64,000 nt of DNA from DATMNI01 sp035570275 (GCA_035570275.1 DATMNI010000148.1:8265-72264), one strand, 5' to 3'; counted from the stretch's first letter, positions 15,952-24,080 are shown. The notes: a model not told the origin generated them from the letters alone. Translations and numbers: made by a program.

Positions 15952-17577
15952 TCAGCGCTTGCCGGCAGCCTGATTGTCCAGCCGGTTGTCCCGCTCGGTG
16001 TCCAGCGCCAGACGGCTGTGATGCCTGCCGTAACCGAAGTACACCACCAGGCCAATCGCCAGCCAAATGAACAGCCGCGCCCAGTTGATCCACCCCAGTT
16101 TGTACATCATGTAGCCGTTGAAGGCGATGCCGAGTATCGGCACCACCGGCATCCAGGGTGTGCGAAAAGGCCGCGCCTGGCCAGGGTTGGTCTTGCGCAG
16201 GATCATGATGGCGACGCACACGATGACGAAGGCCAGCAGCGTCCCGATATTCACCATTCTCCCGATATCGTCGATTGGTGTGATGCTGCCCACAATGGCA
16301 GCCACCAGCCCGACCAGGATGGTATTCTTCCAGGGCGTCCGGAACTTGGGATGAATGGCGGCAAAGAACTTCCGGGGCAGCAGCCCGTCATTGGCCATGG
16401 CATAGAGCACGCGCGTCTGCCCCAACAGCATGACCAGCATCACGCTGGTGAGCCCGGCCAGCGCGCCCACCGTAATGATGTGCGATGCCGTGGTCAGCCC
16501 GCGGTCCAGAAACGCCCGCGCAATCGGCGCTTCGATGTTGATCTCCTGCCACGGCACCATTCCGGTGAGCACGCAAGCCACCAGAATATAAAGCGTGGTG
16601 CACGCCACCAGCGATGCAATGATGCCGATCGGCAAGTCCCTTTGCGGGTTCTTGGCCTCCTGCGCGGTGGTGGAAACGGCGTCGAATCCGATATACGCAA
16701 AGAAAATGTAGGCCGCTCCCGCGCCTATGCCCGACACTCCCATGGGGGCGAAGGAATGCCAGTCGTGTCCCCAATTCGCCGTGTTGACATAGGTGATTCC
16801 CACGCCAATGACGAACAACACCACCGCCACCTTGACCACCACGATGGTGGCGTTGAAGCGGGCGCTCTCCTTGATCCCGATCACCAGAATCGCCGTAATG
16901 ACCAGGGCGATAATGAATGCCGGCAGATTGAAACCGAATTCCACTCCGAAGACCGTCGGCGCGTCCAGCAACTCCCTGGCCCGCTGCGCCAGTTCCGCCG
17001 AGTGCGCCCCCGTGATGTCCATCACCTTCTGGAGGAATGCCTGCGTGCCCGGCACCAGGCTCGAATCCGCGGCCTGCGCCATTTGCCGGGCCACGATATT
17101 CTCCGCGGTCTTCAGCGCGGTCCAATGATCGTATGCCAGCCACAGCGGCATTCTGATGTGGAATATGTTCAGCAGCTCGATGAAGTGGTTTGACCAGCCG
17201 GAGGAGACCGTGCTGGCGCCCATGGCGTATTCAAGAGTCAAATCCCAACCGATGATCCAGGCGAACAGTTCGCCCAGCGTGGCGTAGGCATAGGTGTAGG
17301 CGCTTCCCGCCAGCGGGATCATGGCGGCGAATTCGGCATAGCAGAGACCGGCGAACGCACAGCCCAAACCGGACACTACAAACGACAGCATCAGCCCCGG
17401 CCCGGCGTAGTGCGCGCCCAGCCCCGACAGCACGAAGATGCCGGCGCCGATGATGGCGCCCACTCCCAGGGCGGTCAGTTGAAACGGCCCCAGCGTCCGT
17501 TTCAGGCTGTGCTCGCCTTGCTCCTCGGCCTCCTTCACCAGCCGGTCCATCGATTTCGTCGCAAAAAGGCTATTCAT
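15952..17577 (-). CDS. APC-superfamily amino-acid permease (cationic amino acid transporter type)
   Basis: A 541-residue transporter with about twelve to fourteen helices. The family hallmark GVGAIIGAGIFVLSG lies in the first helix, followed by FAGLCYAEFAAMIPLAGSAY and WIIGWDLTLEYAMGAST. Later FFAYIGFDAVSTTAQEAKNPQRDLP is the conserved substrate-gating helix, and MLLGQTRVLYAMANDGLLP is also typical. The length exceeds that of basic APC proteins because of a periplasmic insert (about 135-200), as in the CAT/YfnA group. It should import amino acids by proton symport at the inner membrane. Which amino acid cannot be read from the sequence. ATG at 17575-17577; repeat R1 lies upstream. Confidence 0.92.
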   Translation of the reverse strand: MNSLFATKSMDRLVKEAEEQGEHSLKRTLGPFQLTALGVGAIIGAGIFVLSGLGAHYAGPGLMLSFVVSGLGCAFAGLCYAEFAAMIPLAGSAYTYAYATLGELFAWIIGWDLTLEYAMGASTVSSGWSNHFIELLNIFHIRMPLWLAYDHWTALKTAENIVARQMAQAADSSLVPGTQAFLQKVMDITGAHSAELAQRARELLDAPTVFGVEFGFNLPAFIIALVITAILVIGIKESARFNATIVVVKVAVVLFVIGVGITYVNTANWGHDWHSFAPMGVSGIGAGAAYIFFAYIGFDAVSTTAQEAKNPQRDLPIGIIASLVACTTLYILVACVLTGMVPWQEINIEAPIARAFLDRGLTTASHIITVGALAGLTSVMLVMLLGQTRVLYAMANDGLLPRKFFAAIHPKFRTPWKNTILVGLVAAIVGSITPIDDIGRMVNIGTLLAFVIVCVAIMILRKTNPGQARPFRTPWMPVVPILGIAFNGYMMYKLGWINWARLFIWLAIGLVVYFGYGRHHSRLALDTERDNRLDNQAAGKR

Positions 17578-17639
17578 ATGATCGCGTTCCCTCGCCCCGC
17601 GTAGTTTGACCGCAACGATAGCATAATCGAGCAGCCCTT

Positions 17640-17707
17640 GTGGGGCAGGTTGCCAACCTGCGGCGGATTGGCAATCCGCCCGCCGGGAGTTGGCGCGCAG
17701 CCGAAGT
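17640..17707 (+). repeat. Dispersed repeat R1, single unit
   Basis: GTGGGGCAGGTTGCCAACCT, then GGCGGATTGGCAATCCGCC, then GGGAGTTGGCGCGCAGCCGAA-like DNA. This is the cleanest R1 unit in the window and is nearly identical to 9076-9140. It sits at the edge of a decayed gene, so it may have inserted into it or replaced its 5' part. Confidence 0.85.
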
Positions 17708-18085
17708 TCCAGGCTGGAAGTGCAATTCGATGGCAGACCGCGGCGACGCTGGCGGGGCGAGAGGCGTGCAGTATGCCTTTGCCAACTGGTCCGACGGCGG
17801 ATCGGCGTCCCACGCCATCACGATTCCCGCGACGGCAACCACCTATGCAGCCAACTTCAACCCGCAGTACTTGCTGACGACGGCGGGGAATCCGCCTGCC
17901 GGGGCTCTGTGGTCCCGGGAGCGGTTGGTATAGTAACGGTGCGGCGGTAGCCGTCGGAATCGGCATTAACGCCGGGTATGTGTTCCCCGGCTTCAGTAAT
18001 GGCTTGAGCGGGACGCCCGCGCCGCAGAGCTTGACGATGAATGCACCGGTAAGCGTGACGGCACATCTCGCGCCGGATTTCACGA
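17708..18085 (+). pseudogene. Remnant of a secreted bacterial-repeat (Ig-like) protein
   Basis: Protein similarity to the repetitive beta-sandwich modules of large acidobacterial secreted proteins can be followed across frameshifts. Frame one reads VQYAFANWSDGGSASHAIT and NPQYLLTTAGNPPAG. A frame change is needed to read GSVVPGA, and another gives WYSNGAAVAVGINAGYVF and FSNGLSGTPAPQSLTMNAPV, then SVTAHLAPDFTIGP. These pieces are in the right order for one repeat module (NWSDGG, YLLTT, PPAG, GYVF, GLSG, MNAPVSVTA). No start and no continuous frame exist, so it is a 3' fragment of a dead gene, cut at its 5' side by repeat R1. Confidence 0.8.
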
Positions 18086-18137
18086 TCGGGCCGTCGCCAT
18101 GCCGGTTGCCGTGCGGATTTACGGCGAGTTTCAACCC

Positions 18138-19466
18138 ATGAACAATTCGTTTAAGCCGCCTGATCGAGTGCTCAGGCTGATCGCCAGCTTTATGCTTTCG
18201 GCAGTATGCGCCTATTCAGCAAACATGTCGGACCTGATATCGACAGCCGACGCAATCGTAGTTGGTTCGGTTACGACGCGAACCGAGTCTAGCGAGAGCG
18301 TGTCTTTCTCGGTCAATGTTGTAAGGGTGCTCAAAGGCGTTGCCCTTTCGGCCACCCTTGAGGTGAAGCATTCATGGAATCGCAAAGTGCTGGGATTTCA
18401 GAGCGGTCCGACCAACATTGATCGGGCATTCCACGGTATGTGGTTTCTAAGACAAACGAATACTGCAAATTGGGACGTCTTACCCGTTGGCGGACTCGAT
18501 GGCTTAATGCCCAGCCTTTTCCTGCCTGCTGCTTTGGTTCTACCTCCATCTCATCAACAGTCATTGAAGGTTCCGCTGACAGACAAAATAGTACTTGAAC
18601 TCGCAGCGGGCCTAAAGGCGGGAGGCCGAAGTCCCGAGGGGCTACTTAGCTGGACGCGACAAGTGCGTAGCCCATCTATGCAAGCAGCTCTTACCGATTT
18701 TGTCGCGTCCCCGATCGCGGAATTTCGATCCGCCGGGCTCGCAGGCCAGTTGGATACGGAACAGCCAGATGCCATCACTCGGATCGAGGAGGTATGGCCA
18801 TCGATACGGAATGATGCGAGCAGGTCTCATGTAATAAGGGCTATTCGAGATTCATACAGAGACACGGCACCCAACTCTGTCCGGCAACTGGCGAGACTCG
18901 CTGCCGAAAACGCCGACTTGAGGATGGCTGCGATAACCGCACTCGCCGCGGTCCACACGCGGGAAGCTCTACCGTTTCTAGCTGAGCTTTTGACCAGTGC
19001 AGACCCCGCTGAGCGTATGAAGGGGGTATTTGGCATCTCGGCATTCGCAAACGGCTGTCCGCCGCAAACTCCCGATAACCTAGCCAATATGGCGTATCTC
19101 CAGATACCTGCATCAAGCCCGTATCAGACCGAGGAAACAAGGAAGAATTTCGCTTTCCGCCGTGGAGGCTCCGAACCAGAAGAGGAGCCATTCATTTCTT
19201 TCTGGATTACTTGGTGGCGTGCCCATCCGGAATTCCACTTGAGAGCACAGCCAGCCGCGAACCTACGGCGGATTAGCAATCCGCCGTTCGCGGCTGTCCG
19301 GAACCGCCGCTCGGCTTTCAAGCACCCGCCGCCTTCTGGAGCCTTTGCCATTCCTCCATCCGTTGCCGCAGCGATTGGGCCGTCGCCCGTTCCGGCAGCA
19401 GGCCGCCGATCACCGCCACCGAATCGGCCCCGGCCTTCCAGACTTCACCCGCGTTCCGCAGCGTGA
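18138..19466 (+). CDS. Secreted HEAT-repeat-like protein with repeat-derived C-terminal extension
   Basis: Starting at ATG 18138 (MNNSFKPPDRVLRL) the ORF has 442 codons. Residues 10-30 form a signal peptide (LRLIASFMLSAVCAYSA). A beta-rich domain follows (DAIVVGSVTTRT, VVRVLKGVALSATLEVKHSW), and residues 200-310 look like HEAT-type helical repeats (LARLAAENADLRMAAITAL, EALPFLAELLTSADPAERMK). The genuine protein probably ends near WWRAHPEFHL. Beyond it the frame translates repeat R1 (ANLRRISNPP) and then runs antisense through 149 bases of thiE to a stop at 19464-19466. The natural stop appears to have been lost. Function is unknown. Confidence 0.6.
   Translation: MNNSFKPPDRVLRLIASFMLSAVCAYSANMSDLISTADAIVVGSVTTRTESSESVSFSVNVVRVLKGVALSATLEVKHSWNRKVLGFQSGPTNIDRAFHGMWFLRQTNTANWDVLPVGGLDGLMPSLFLPAALVLPPSHQQSLKVPLTDKIVLELAAGLKAGGRSPEGLLSWTRQVRSPSMQAALTDFVASPIAEFRSAGLAGQLDTEQPDAITRIEEVWPSIRNDASRSHVIRAIRDSYRDTAPNSVRQLARLAAENADLRMAAITALAAVHTREALPFLAELLTSADPAERMKGVFGISAFANGCPPQTPDNLANMAYLQIPASSPYQTEETRKNFAFRRGGSEPEEEPFISFWITWWRAHPEFHLRAQPAANLRRISNPPFAAVRNRRSAFKHPPPSGAFAIPPSVAAAIGPSPVPAAGRRSPPPNRPRPSRLHPRSAA
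19259..19290 (+). repeat. Dispersed repeat R1, partial, inside an ORF 3' end
   Basis: GGCGGATTAGCAATCCGCC, the second hairpin of R1, lies in frame within the extended 3' end of the HEAT-like ORF, just before the thiE stop. It translates as the spurious peptide NLRRISNPP. Confidence 0.75.
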
Positions 19467-20001
19467 TGCCGCCAATCGCCACCAGCGGCTTTTCCACCAA
19501 CAAGCGGCAGCGCCGTATTTCCTCGACGCCCAACACCGGGTCCGGGTTGCGCTTTGAATCCGTGACGAACACCGGGCCCAGCGCGACATAATCCACCGGT
19601 TCGCCGCCCCCCGCTGCAAGCTGCGCCGCGTTGTGGCTGGAAAAGCCGATGACCGCATCCGGACCCATGAGCCCGCGGGCATCGCGCGGCGTCAGGTCGT
19701 CCTGCCCCAGGTGTAATCCCACGCCTAATCCCACGACGCCTGATCCCACGCCCGGCCCCGCGTCCAGCAGCAACGCGAAATCGGCACGGTCGTTGACGAT
19801 CAATAGGGCGCCGGCTTCCCGGCACAGGCGCGCCACCTGCCGCGCGGCTGCAAAGAACTCGCGGCCCCAGTGGCCCTTTTGGCGGATCTGCAAAATCCCG
19901 GCGCCCCCTTCCAGAAACGCCGCCGCCGCCGTCTCCAGCGCGACCCCACGCCTTGCCAGCGATTCCGCATCCAGTATCGGGTAAACCCTGGGCAGCTTCA
20001 T
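19318..20001 (-). CDS. thiE: Thiamine-phosphate synthase
   Basis: A 227-residue TIM-barrel enzyme that joins HMP-pyrophosphate and thiazole-phosphate to form thiamine monophosphate. Visible family motifs are GGAGILQIRQKG (strand 2, substrate Arg/Gln/Lys), LLIVNDRADFALL (strand 4), HLGQDDLTPRDAR (pyrophosphate/Mg binding), VIGFSSHN, VDYVALGPVFVTDSK and PLVAIGGITLRNAGEVWKAGADSVAVIGGL (phosphate-binding loop). The start at ATG 19999-20001 (MKLPRVYPILDAES) is chosen because longer readings translate repeat R6. A short in-frame expansion, GPGVGSGVVGLGVGLHLG, comes from repeated CCCACGCC(T) words. No other thi gene and no TPP riboswitch are seen nearby. Confidence 0.93.
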   Translation of the reverse strand: MKLPRVYPILDAESLARRGVALETAAAAFLEGGAGILQIRQKGHWGREFFAAARQVARLCREAGALLIVNDRADFALLLDAGPGVGSGVVGLGVGLHLGQDDLTPRDARGLMGPDAVIGFSSHNAAQLAAGGGEPVDYVALGPVFVTDSKRNPDPVLGVEEIRRCRLLVEKPLVAIGGITLRNAGEVWKAGADSVAVIGGLLPERATAQSLRQRMEEWQRLQKAAGA

Positions 20002-20005
20002 GGTA

Positions 20006-20080
20006 GTGGCCGCGACCCTCCGGGTCGCGATTGCCTGATCGAATTGCCTGGTCGATTGCCTGGTCGATTGCCTATGATAC
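20006..20080 (+). repeat. Repeat R6 plus short tandem repeat upstream of thiE
   Basis: GTGGCCGCGACCCTCCGGGT plus CGCGA at 20006-20030 matches R6 at 24054-24080 (inverted) and 5725-5749. Directly beyond it the word GATTGCCTG(G/A)TC recurs about four times up to 20072. Both lie between thiE and the divergent membrane-protein gene, in the place where the thiE promoter would be expected. Confidence 0.75.
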
Positions 20081-20156
20081 ACGACAGCGTTAACCTTCGG
20101 CCGTATTGAGTCCCCGGCCGTTCCGCGGCATAGTGGTTGCGCTGGAGAGGTCTCAA

Positions 20157-21233
20157 ATGAGTTCGCAATCGCTACCCCTACCCCTGCCGCGACCTCTGCT
20201 GCGACCTGCCGCCGCCAACTGGATCATCAGCGGCCGGGAAGACCTCACCTGGTTCATTGGTCCCGCGCTGATCAGCTACGCCGTGCTCGCCCTGATGGCC
20301 GCCGGATTTCCGATCACCCCGCTCTACCTCATCTGGCTTCTCGGAATTGACGGGCCGCACGTGCTGGCCACCGTGACCCGCACCTATTGCGACCCGGCGG
20401 AACGCCAGCGCCTGGGGCGGTGGCTCTGGGTGGTGATTCCGGCCGCCATGCTGGGCCCGATCATGGTCGCTGCCGGCGCCGAATCGTTTTTTTACATCTT
20501 CGCCATCTCGTGGCTGCACTACCATATTGCCAAGCAGCATTTCGGCTTCGTCATGCTGTACAAGCACAAGGCCCGCGAGCGTGACCGCACCGATTTCCTG
20601 CTGGACCGCTGGTTCCTGTTGAGCTCGCTGATGCTGCCCTTCGGCCGTTTCGCAGTCCGCAATTTCTTCGCCGTCCTCCCAACCCTGCCCGCCGTGCAGG
20701 TTCTGGACGGGCTTCTGCTGGCGGCCTATGCCGCTCTGACTGCGGCCTACCTGATCCGCCAGGGGGACAAATGGAGGAAGCGCGAGCTTCTGAACGCGCC
20801 GAAGCTGATGCTCCTGGCGGCCGTGGTCCCACTGCAATGGCTTGCGTTCGGCCACGCCGCGGCCAACCCGGCCGATGGCCTGATGCGGGCAGGCATCGTC
20901 CTCGGCCTGTTCCACAGCTTTCAGTACCACCGCCTGATGTGGTTTCACAACCGCAATCGCTATGCCCACGACGATGCCAACGCTGAAACCGGAACCGGTC
21001 TCGCCGCCGGTCTCGGCGCCGGTCTCGCCGCCATACTGGCGCGCCGCGTGGTGTACTACTTCGGCGCGGCCGTTCTGCTGAATCTGGTCCTGGCAGTGGC
21101 GCCGGCCCGTTTCATGCCCAGCCCATTCATGAAAGCGGCTGTCTGGGGCATCCCCTTCACCCACTATATTCTCGATTCCAAAATCTGGCGCGTCCGCGGC
21201 AACAAGGACCTGGCGGCCGCTTTGCACCTGTAA
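20157..21233 (+). CDS. Polytopic membrane protein with conserved histidine motifs, function unknown
   Basis: A 358-residue protein with about eight hydrophobic helices. ATG at 20157 follows a GGAGAGG site; an upstream in-frame ATG at 20106 is less likely. His-rich clusters sit at helix ends: SWLHYHIAKQHFGF, GLFHSFQYHRLMWFHNRNRY and FTHYILDSKIWRVRG. Their spacing recalls membrane-bound metal enzymes such as hydroxylases or desaturase-like proteins, but the exact eight-His desaturase pattern is absent and I do not recognise the family. A 12-bp in-frame repeat gives GLAAGLGAGLAA. The TAA stop (21231-21233) is the first triplet of repeat R2. Confidence 0.7.
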   Translation: MSSQSLPLPLPRPLLRPAAANWIISGREDLTWFIGPALISYAVLALMAAGFPITPLYLIWLLGIDGPHVLATVTRTYCDPAERQRLGRWLWVVIPAAMLGPIMVAAGAESFFYIFAISWLHYHIAKQHFGFVMLYKHKARERDRTDFLLDRWFLLSSLMLPFGRFAVRNFFAVLPTLPAVQVLDGLLLAAYAALTAAYLIRQGDKWRKRELLNAPKLMLLAAVVPLQWLAFGHAAANPADGLMRAGIVLGLFHSFQYHRLMWFHNRNRYAHDDANAETGTGLAAGLGAGLAAILARRVVYYFGAAVLLNLVLAVAPARFMPSPFMKAAVWGIPFTHYILDSKIWRVRGNKDLAAALHL

Positions 21234-21360
21234 GCTAAGTGCACCGTTTCAGAAGTTCCCTAACGTATCCGGGAAACCGCTTGCTCACGCGCGCGGCTCC
21301 GGGAAACCGCTTGCTTACGCGCGCGGCTCCGATCAGAGCCGCGACCGTTAGGAAGCGGTT
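21231..21360 (+). repeat. Dispersed repeat R2, rearranged copy
   Basis: It starts TAAGCTAAGTGCACCGTTTC, as at 5371, but is joined directly to the other element end (CAGAAGTTC). It then carries GGGAAACCGCTTGCTCACGC and GCGCGGCTCC twice in tandem, followed by GATCAGAGCCGCGACCGTTA. So this copy has an internal duplication and a different end arrangement from those at 5371-5500 and 50213-50378. Confidence 0.8.
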
Positions 21361-21413
21361 CGGCGTACATCCCCATTTCGGCATACAGCCCGATTTCGTC
21401 TTACAGTAGGTGC

Positions 21414-22235
21414 ATGGACACCATCGGCCTTATCGGCGTTGGCCTGCTCGGGTCGGCCATCGCCACCCGCCTTTCGGCGGCGGCCTACTCCGTCCTGGGT
21501 TACGACCTCATACCCGAACGCCGTCTGGGCGCAAACTCGGCGCAGGAGGTTGCCCGTGCCTGCCGCACTATCATTTTGTGCCTGCCCACCTCGGACGTAG
21601 TCGCGCAAGTCCTGGCCGGCATCAAACTCGATCCAGGCGCCACCATCATCGATGCCACCACCGGCGAACCGGCAGCCATGGCGGCCTTGGGCGCGAAACT
21701 GGCCAAGGACTCCGTCGACTATCTGGACGCCACCGTACTCGGCTCCAGCCGGGTCGTGCGCAGCGGCGCCGCGATCGTGATGGCGGGCGGCCGGCGCCAG
21801 ACATTTGACGCCGCCCTCCCCCTGTTCCGCACCTTCGCTTCGCGCGCCTTCTATCTGGGATCGTACGGCGCGGGCGCGCGCATGAAACTGGTGGCCAACC
21901 TCGCGCTCGGACTGCATCGCGCCGTGCTGGCCGAGACACTGGCATTTGCCCATGCCTGCGAAGTCTCGCCAACCGACGCTCTGGAGGTGCTCAAAGCCGG
22001 CGCCGCTTATTCGCGCGTGATGGACGACAAAGGCCAAAAGATGCTGGACCACGATTTCACAGTCGAGGCCAAGCTCTCGCAGCATCTCAAGGACGTCCGC
22101 CTAATTCTGGCCGCGGCCAACGCCAGGAACGCCAAGACACCGCTGTCGCAGATCCACCGCCAGTTGCTTGAGCGACTGGAGGCCGCCGGTTATGGCGACC
22201 TGGATAACAGCGCCATCATTATGGCGTATGAGTGA
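21414..22235 (+). CDS. 3-hydroxyisobutyrate dehydrogenase-family NAD(P)-dependent oxidoreductase
   Basis: A 273-residue beta-hydroxyacid dehydrogenase. The Rossmann motif GLIGVGLLGSAIATRL is at residues 4-19 and the substrate-binding loop is VDYLDATVLGSSRVVRSG, normally D-A-P-V-S-G in the family. GAGARMKLVANLALGLH carries the catalytic Lys and the following Asn. The C-terminal helical domain includes DFTVEAKLSQHLKDVRLIL, where the family usually has F-x-x-L-x-x-K-D. The Pro-Val-Ser-Gly loop is altered to Thr-Val-Leu-Gly-Ser, so the substrate may differ from 3-hydroxyisobutyrate. It is a single-gene unit following repeat R2. Confidence 0.87.
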   Translation: MDTIGLIGVGLLGSAIATRLSAAAYSVLGYDLIPERRLGANSAQEVARACRTIILCLPTSDVVAQVLAGIKLDPGATIIDATTGEPAAMAALGAKLAKDSVDYLDATVLGSSRVVRSGAAIVMAGGRRQTFDAALPLFRTFASRAFYLGSYGAGARMKLVANLALGLHRAVLAETLAFAHACEVSPTDALEVLKAGAAYSRVMDDKGQKMLDHDFTVEAKLSQHLKDVRLILAAANARNAKTPLSQIHRQLLERLEAAGYGDLDNSAIIMAYE

Positions 22236-22585
22236 TCGAGCGGACACGCCGGAAAGGGGCGGCGAAGCGGACGTCTAGCCGGTAGAGTAGGAGTCGCTGG
22301 TCGAACGTCGCGCAGTGCTGGTGTTCGATCCGGTGATGAAGACGCCCGGCGCCGAATCAGGCTCGCCTACCCAAAACGGGACAAATTGTCCAGGAAATCG
22401 GCTCTAAGTCCTTTGTTTGAAAGTTATCTCGGGAATTCAGGGACAAGTTGTCCAGATCGCCTTTTCTAGGGACATGCCGGATTATGAGGCGGGAGTCAGC
22501 CGATGTTCGGTCTCATGGCATGACCGCCGGTCCGGCATCATCCGCGAAGCCTGGCTCCTCTCCCAACCGAAGACGCACTCTAGCA
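22236..22585. promoter_or_regulatory. Intergenic DNA with twin GGGACAA(A/G)TTGTCC palindromes
   Basis: No gene is recognised. The 14-base palindrome-like words GGGACAAATTGTCC (22378-22391) and GGGACAAGTTGTCC (22440-22453) are 62 bases apart. They resemble a repressor operator pair or the ends of a small decayed element. The following gene is on the minus strand and ends at 22923, so no obvious target start codon is close by. Confidence 0.45.
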
Positions 22586-22828
22586 ATAACCAAGGGACGC
22601 ACCCCTTGAAAATCCAAGGAGAGGTGTCGAGGTATCCCTACGCCCCTTTGCGACTTGGCGACTTTGCGTGATCATCTTCTCCTAGCCCGTTACGATTCGC
22701 GTGAAGCTTTCTTGGATCGGCGGCACGTGGAAGTTGATCGGAGTCGACGATCTCCTCAAATACGACTCCAGGCCAGGTTGATTCCTGCCCCTTGAATTGA
22801 ACCCGATGGGAGGGTTTTCGGTCCGCGA
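22586..22828 (-). repeat. Dispersed repeat R3, copy 2
   Basis: This 243-bp stretch is the reverse complement of 4114-4424 without the 69-bp insert found there. It keeps high similarity over its whole length (for example TTGATTCCTGCCCCTTGAAT and ATGGGAGGGTTTTCGGTCCG). The two copies face each other 18 kb apart. Confidence 0.85.
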
Positions 22829-22922
22829 CGTTGGTCATGCAAGAAATTAAAAGGAAAACCAGGCCAGCAAAGCTTTTTATCGACAGCTCCACCGACTTGA
22901 GCCGCCTTGGCCCGGCCGCCGC

Positions 22923-24008
22923 TCACCGGATAGCAATCACCCGGCCGCTTTCCGAGGCCTCCTGTGCAGCCATCGTCCACTGGTTGGCGCGGACGATTTC
23001 CTGCCAGCTCAAGGCCGGCTTTTCGCCCAGGTAGGTGGACCGCAGGAAGTCGCCGAAGACCGATCCCGCGGGCGGCAGCGCCGTCAACACGCGCCTGCCG
23101 GCCGCGCTCAGAACCGTGACACCGGTTTCCTCCTGGTACTCGACAATGCCCTTGCTGCCGGCCAGCCGCAGCCGGTCGTCGCCATGACCTTTGACAGACG
23201 CCGGCCGCAAATAGTCCATCCGCAGCGTAGCCGTTCCCCCGTTATCCAGGCGAAAGATGGTGGCCGTCACGTTCTGCATGTCGCCAAGTTCCGGAAAAGC
23301 CGCGTGCCCCTGAAACGATGCCGCTTGCGTGAAGCTGCGCCCGCTGGTGAAACTCATCAGGTCGATCATGTGGATGCCGATCCACAGGATGGTGCTGCCG
23401 TAGGTCGCGGTGTGTTTCTGCCAGTCGGGCCGTGTGTCGAGTTGATAGCTCTTCTGCGCGTCGATCTGGCTGATCTCGCCGGTTTCGCCCGAGTCCACGA
23501 TCTGCTTCATGGCCAGGTACGGCGGGTCGAACCGCATGGGCAGCAGCATGCCGGCGTGAACGCGGTGGGTCTCCACGGCCGCAATCACCGAGGCCAGATC
23601 GCGGCGGTTGATGGCGAACGGCTTTTCGGCGATCAGGTCCAGCTTGCGTGCGGCGCAGGCCGCGATCGCCGCCGCCCGGCCGCCGTTGTGGTTGCAGATG
23701 GCTACGCAATCAAGCTGTTCGCGGTTGAGCATCTCGCCGTAGTCCGTGTACCGGTGCGCCTTACGGGCGAATGGATTACGCAGCGTGGACTCGATGGCCC
23801 GCGGATCGGATCCGGCGTCGGCCACCGCGGCCAACTCGACATCGGGAAAATCCGCTAGAGGCCGCAGGATCTCCTCGGGATGCCCGTCATAGCCGATCAG
23901 CCCGAGCCTGACCTTGCGAGGCAATTTCACCGTAGCCGCCCGCGCACCGATGGCGGCGGCGGCTGAGGCGAGCAGCAGTTGACGTCGCGACCAGTTTGCC
24001 GGAAGCAC
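22923..24008 (-). CDS. Gfo/Idh/MocA family oxidoreductase, Tat-exported
   Basis: A 361-residue protein starting at GTG (24006-24008). Residues 5-25 form a twin-arginine signal (NWSRRQLLLASAAAAIGARA). The NAD(P)-binding strand is VRLGLIGYDGHPEEIL, and the family motif with the catalytic Lys is DLIAEKPFAINRRDL. The C-terminal alpha/beta domain contains ILWIGIHMIDLMSF with the conserved His and Asp. Such Tat-secreted members are abundant in Acidobacteria and Planctomycetes, where they are thought to act on sugars or sugar derivatives in the periplasm. No partner gene identifies the substrate. The gene is followed by repeat R3 and preceded by a combined R2/R6 segment. Confidence 0.88.
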   Translation of the reverse strand: MLPANWSRRQLLLASAAAAIGARAATVKLPRKVRLGLIGYDGHPEEILRPLADFPDVELAAVADAGSDPRAIESTLRNPFARKAHRYTDYGEMLNREQLDCVAICNHNGGRAAAIAACAARKLDLIAEKPFAINRRDLASVIAAVETHRVHAGMLLPMRFDPPYLAMKQIVDSGETGEISQIDAQKSYQLDTRPDWQKHTATYGSTILWIGIHMIDLMSFTSGRSFTQAASFQGHAAFPELGDMQNVTATIFRLDNGGTATLRMDYLRPASVKGHGDDRLRLAGSKGIVEYQEETGVTVLSAAGRRVLTALPPAGSVFGDFLRSTYLGEKPALSWQEIVRANQWTMAAQEASESGRVIAIR

Positions 24009-24028
24009 CCGGTCTTATTATCTCCTGG

Positions 24029-24080
24029 TCAGAGCCGCGACCGTTCAGGGAGCGGTCGCGACCCGGAGGGTCGCGGCCAC
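24029..24080 (-). repeat. Fused R2 fragment and R6 hairpin
   Basis: CAGAGCCGCGACCGTTCAGG is the end of repeat R2 and runs directly into R6 (GGTCGCGACCCGGAGGGTCG, then CGGCCAC). It is the only place in the window where the two are fused, suggesting R6 is a terminal part of a larger R2-like element. Read on the minus strand it begins right at the TAG stop of the phosphatase gene. Confidence 0.7.

Noticed and set aside
15532..17193. A 553-codon plus-strand frame antisense to the amino-acid permease
   Set aside because: It is a GC-skew shadow of a clear transporter gene and is rich in His, Gln and Arg without any domain.
20006..20080. TPP riboswitch upstream of thiE
   Set aside because: No CUGAGA/THI-box-like elements are present; the region consists of R6 and a short tandem repeat.
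20178..21227. A 349-codon minus-strand frame over the membrane protein gene
   Set aside because: It is the complementary shadow of a transmembrane protein; the peptide is Gln/Gly/His-rich and without features.
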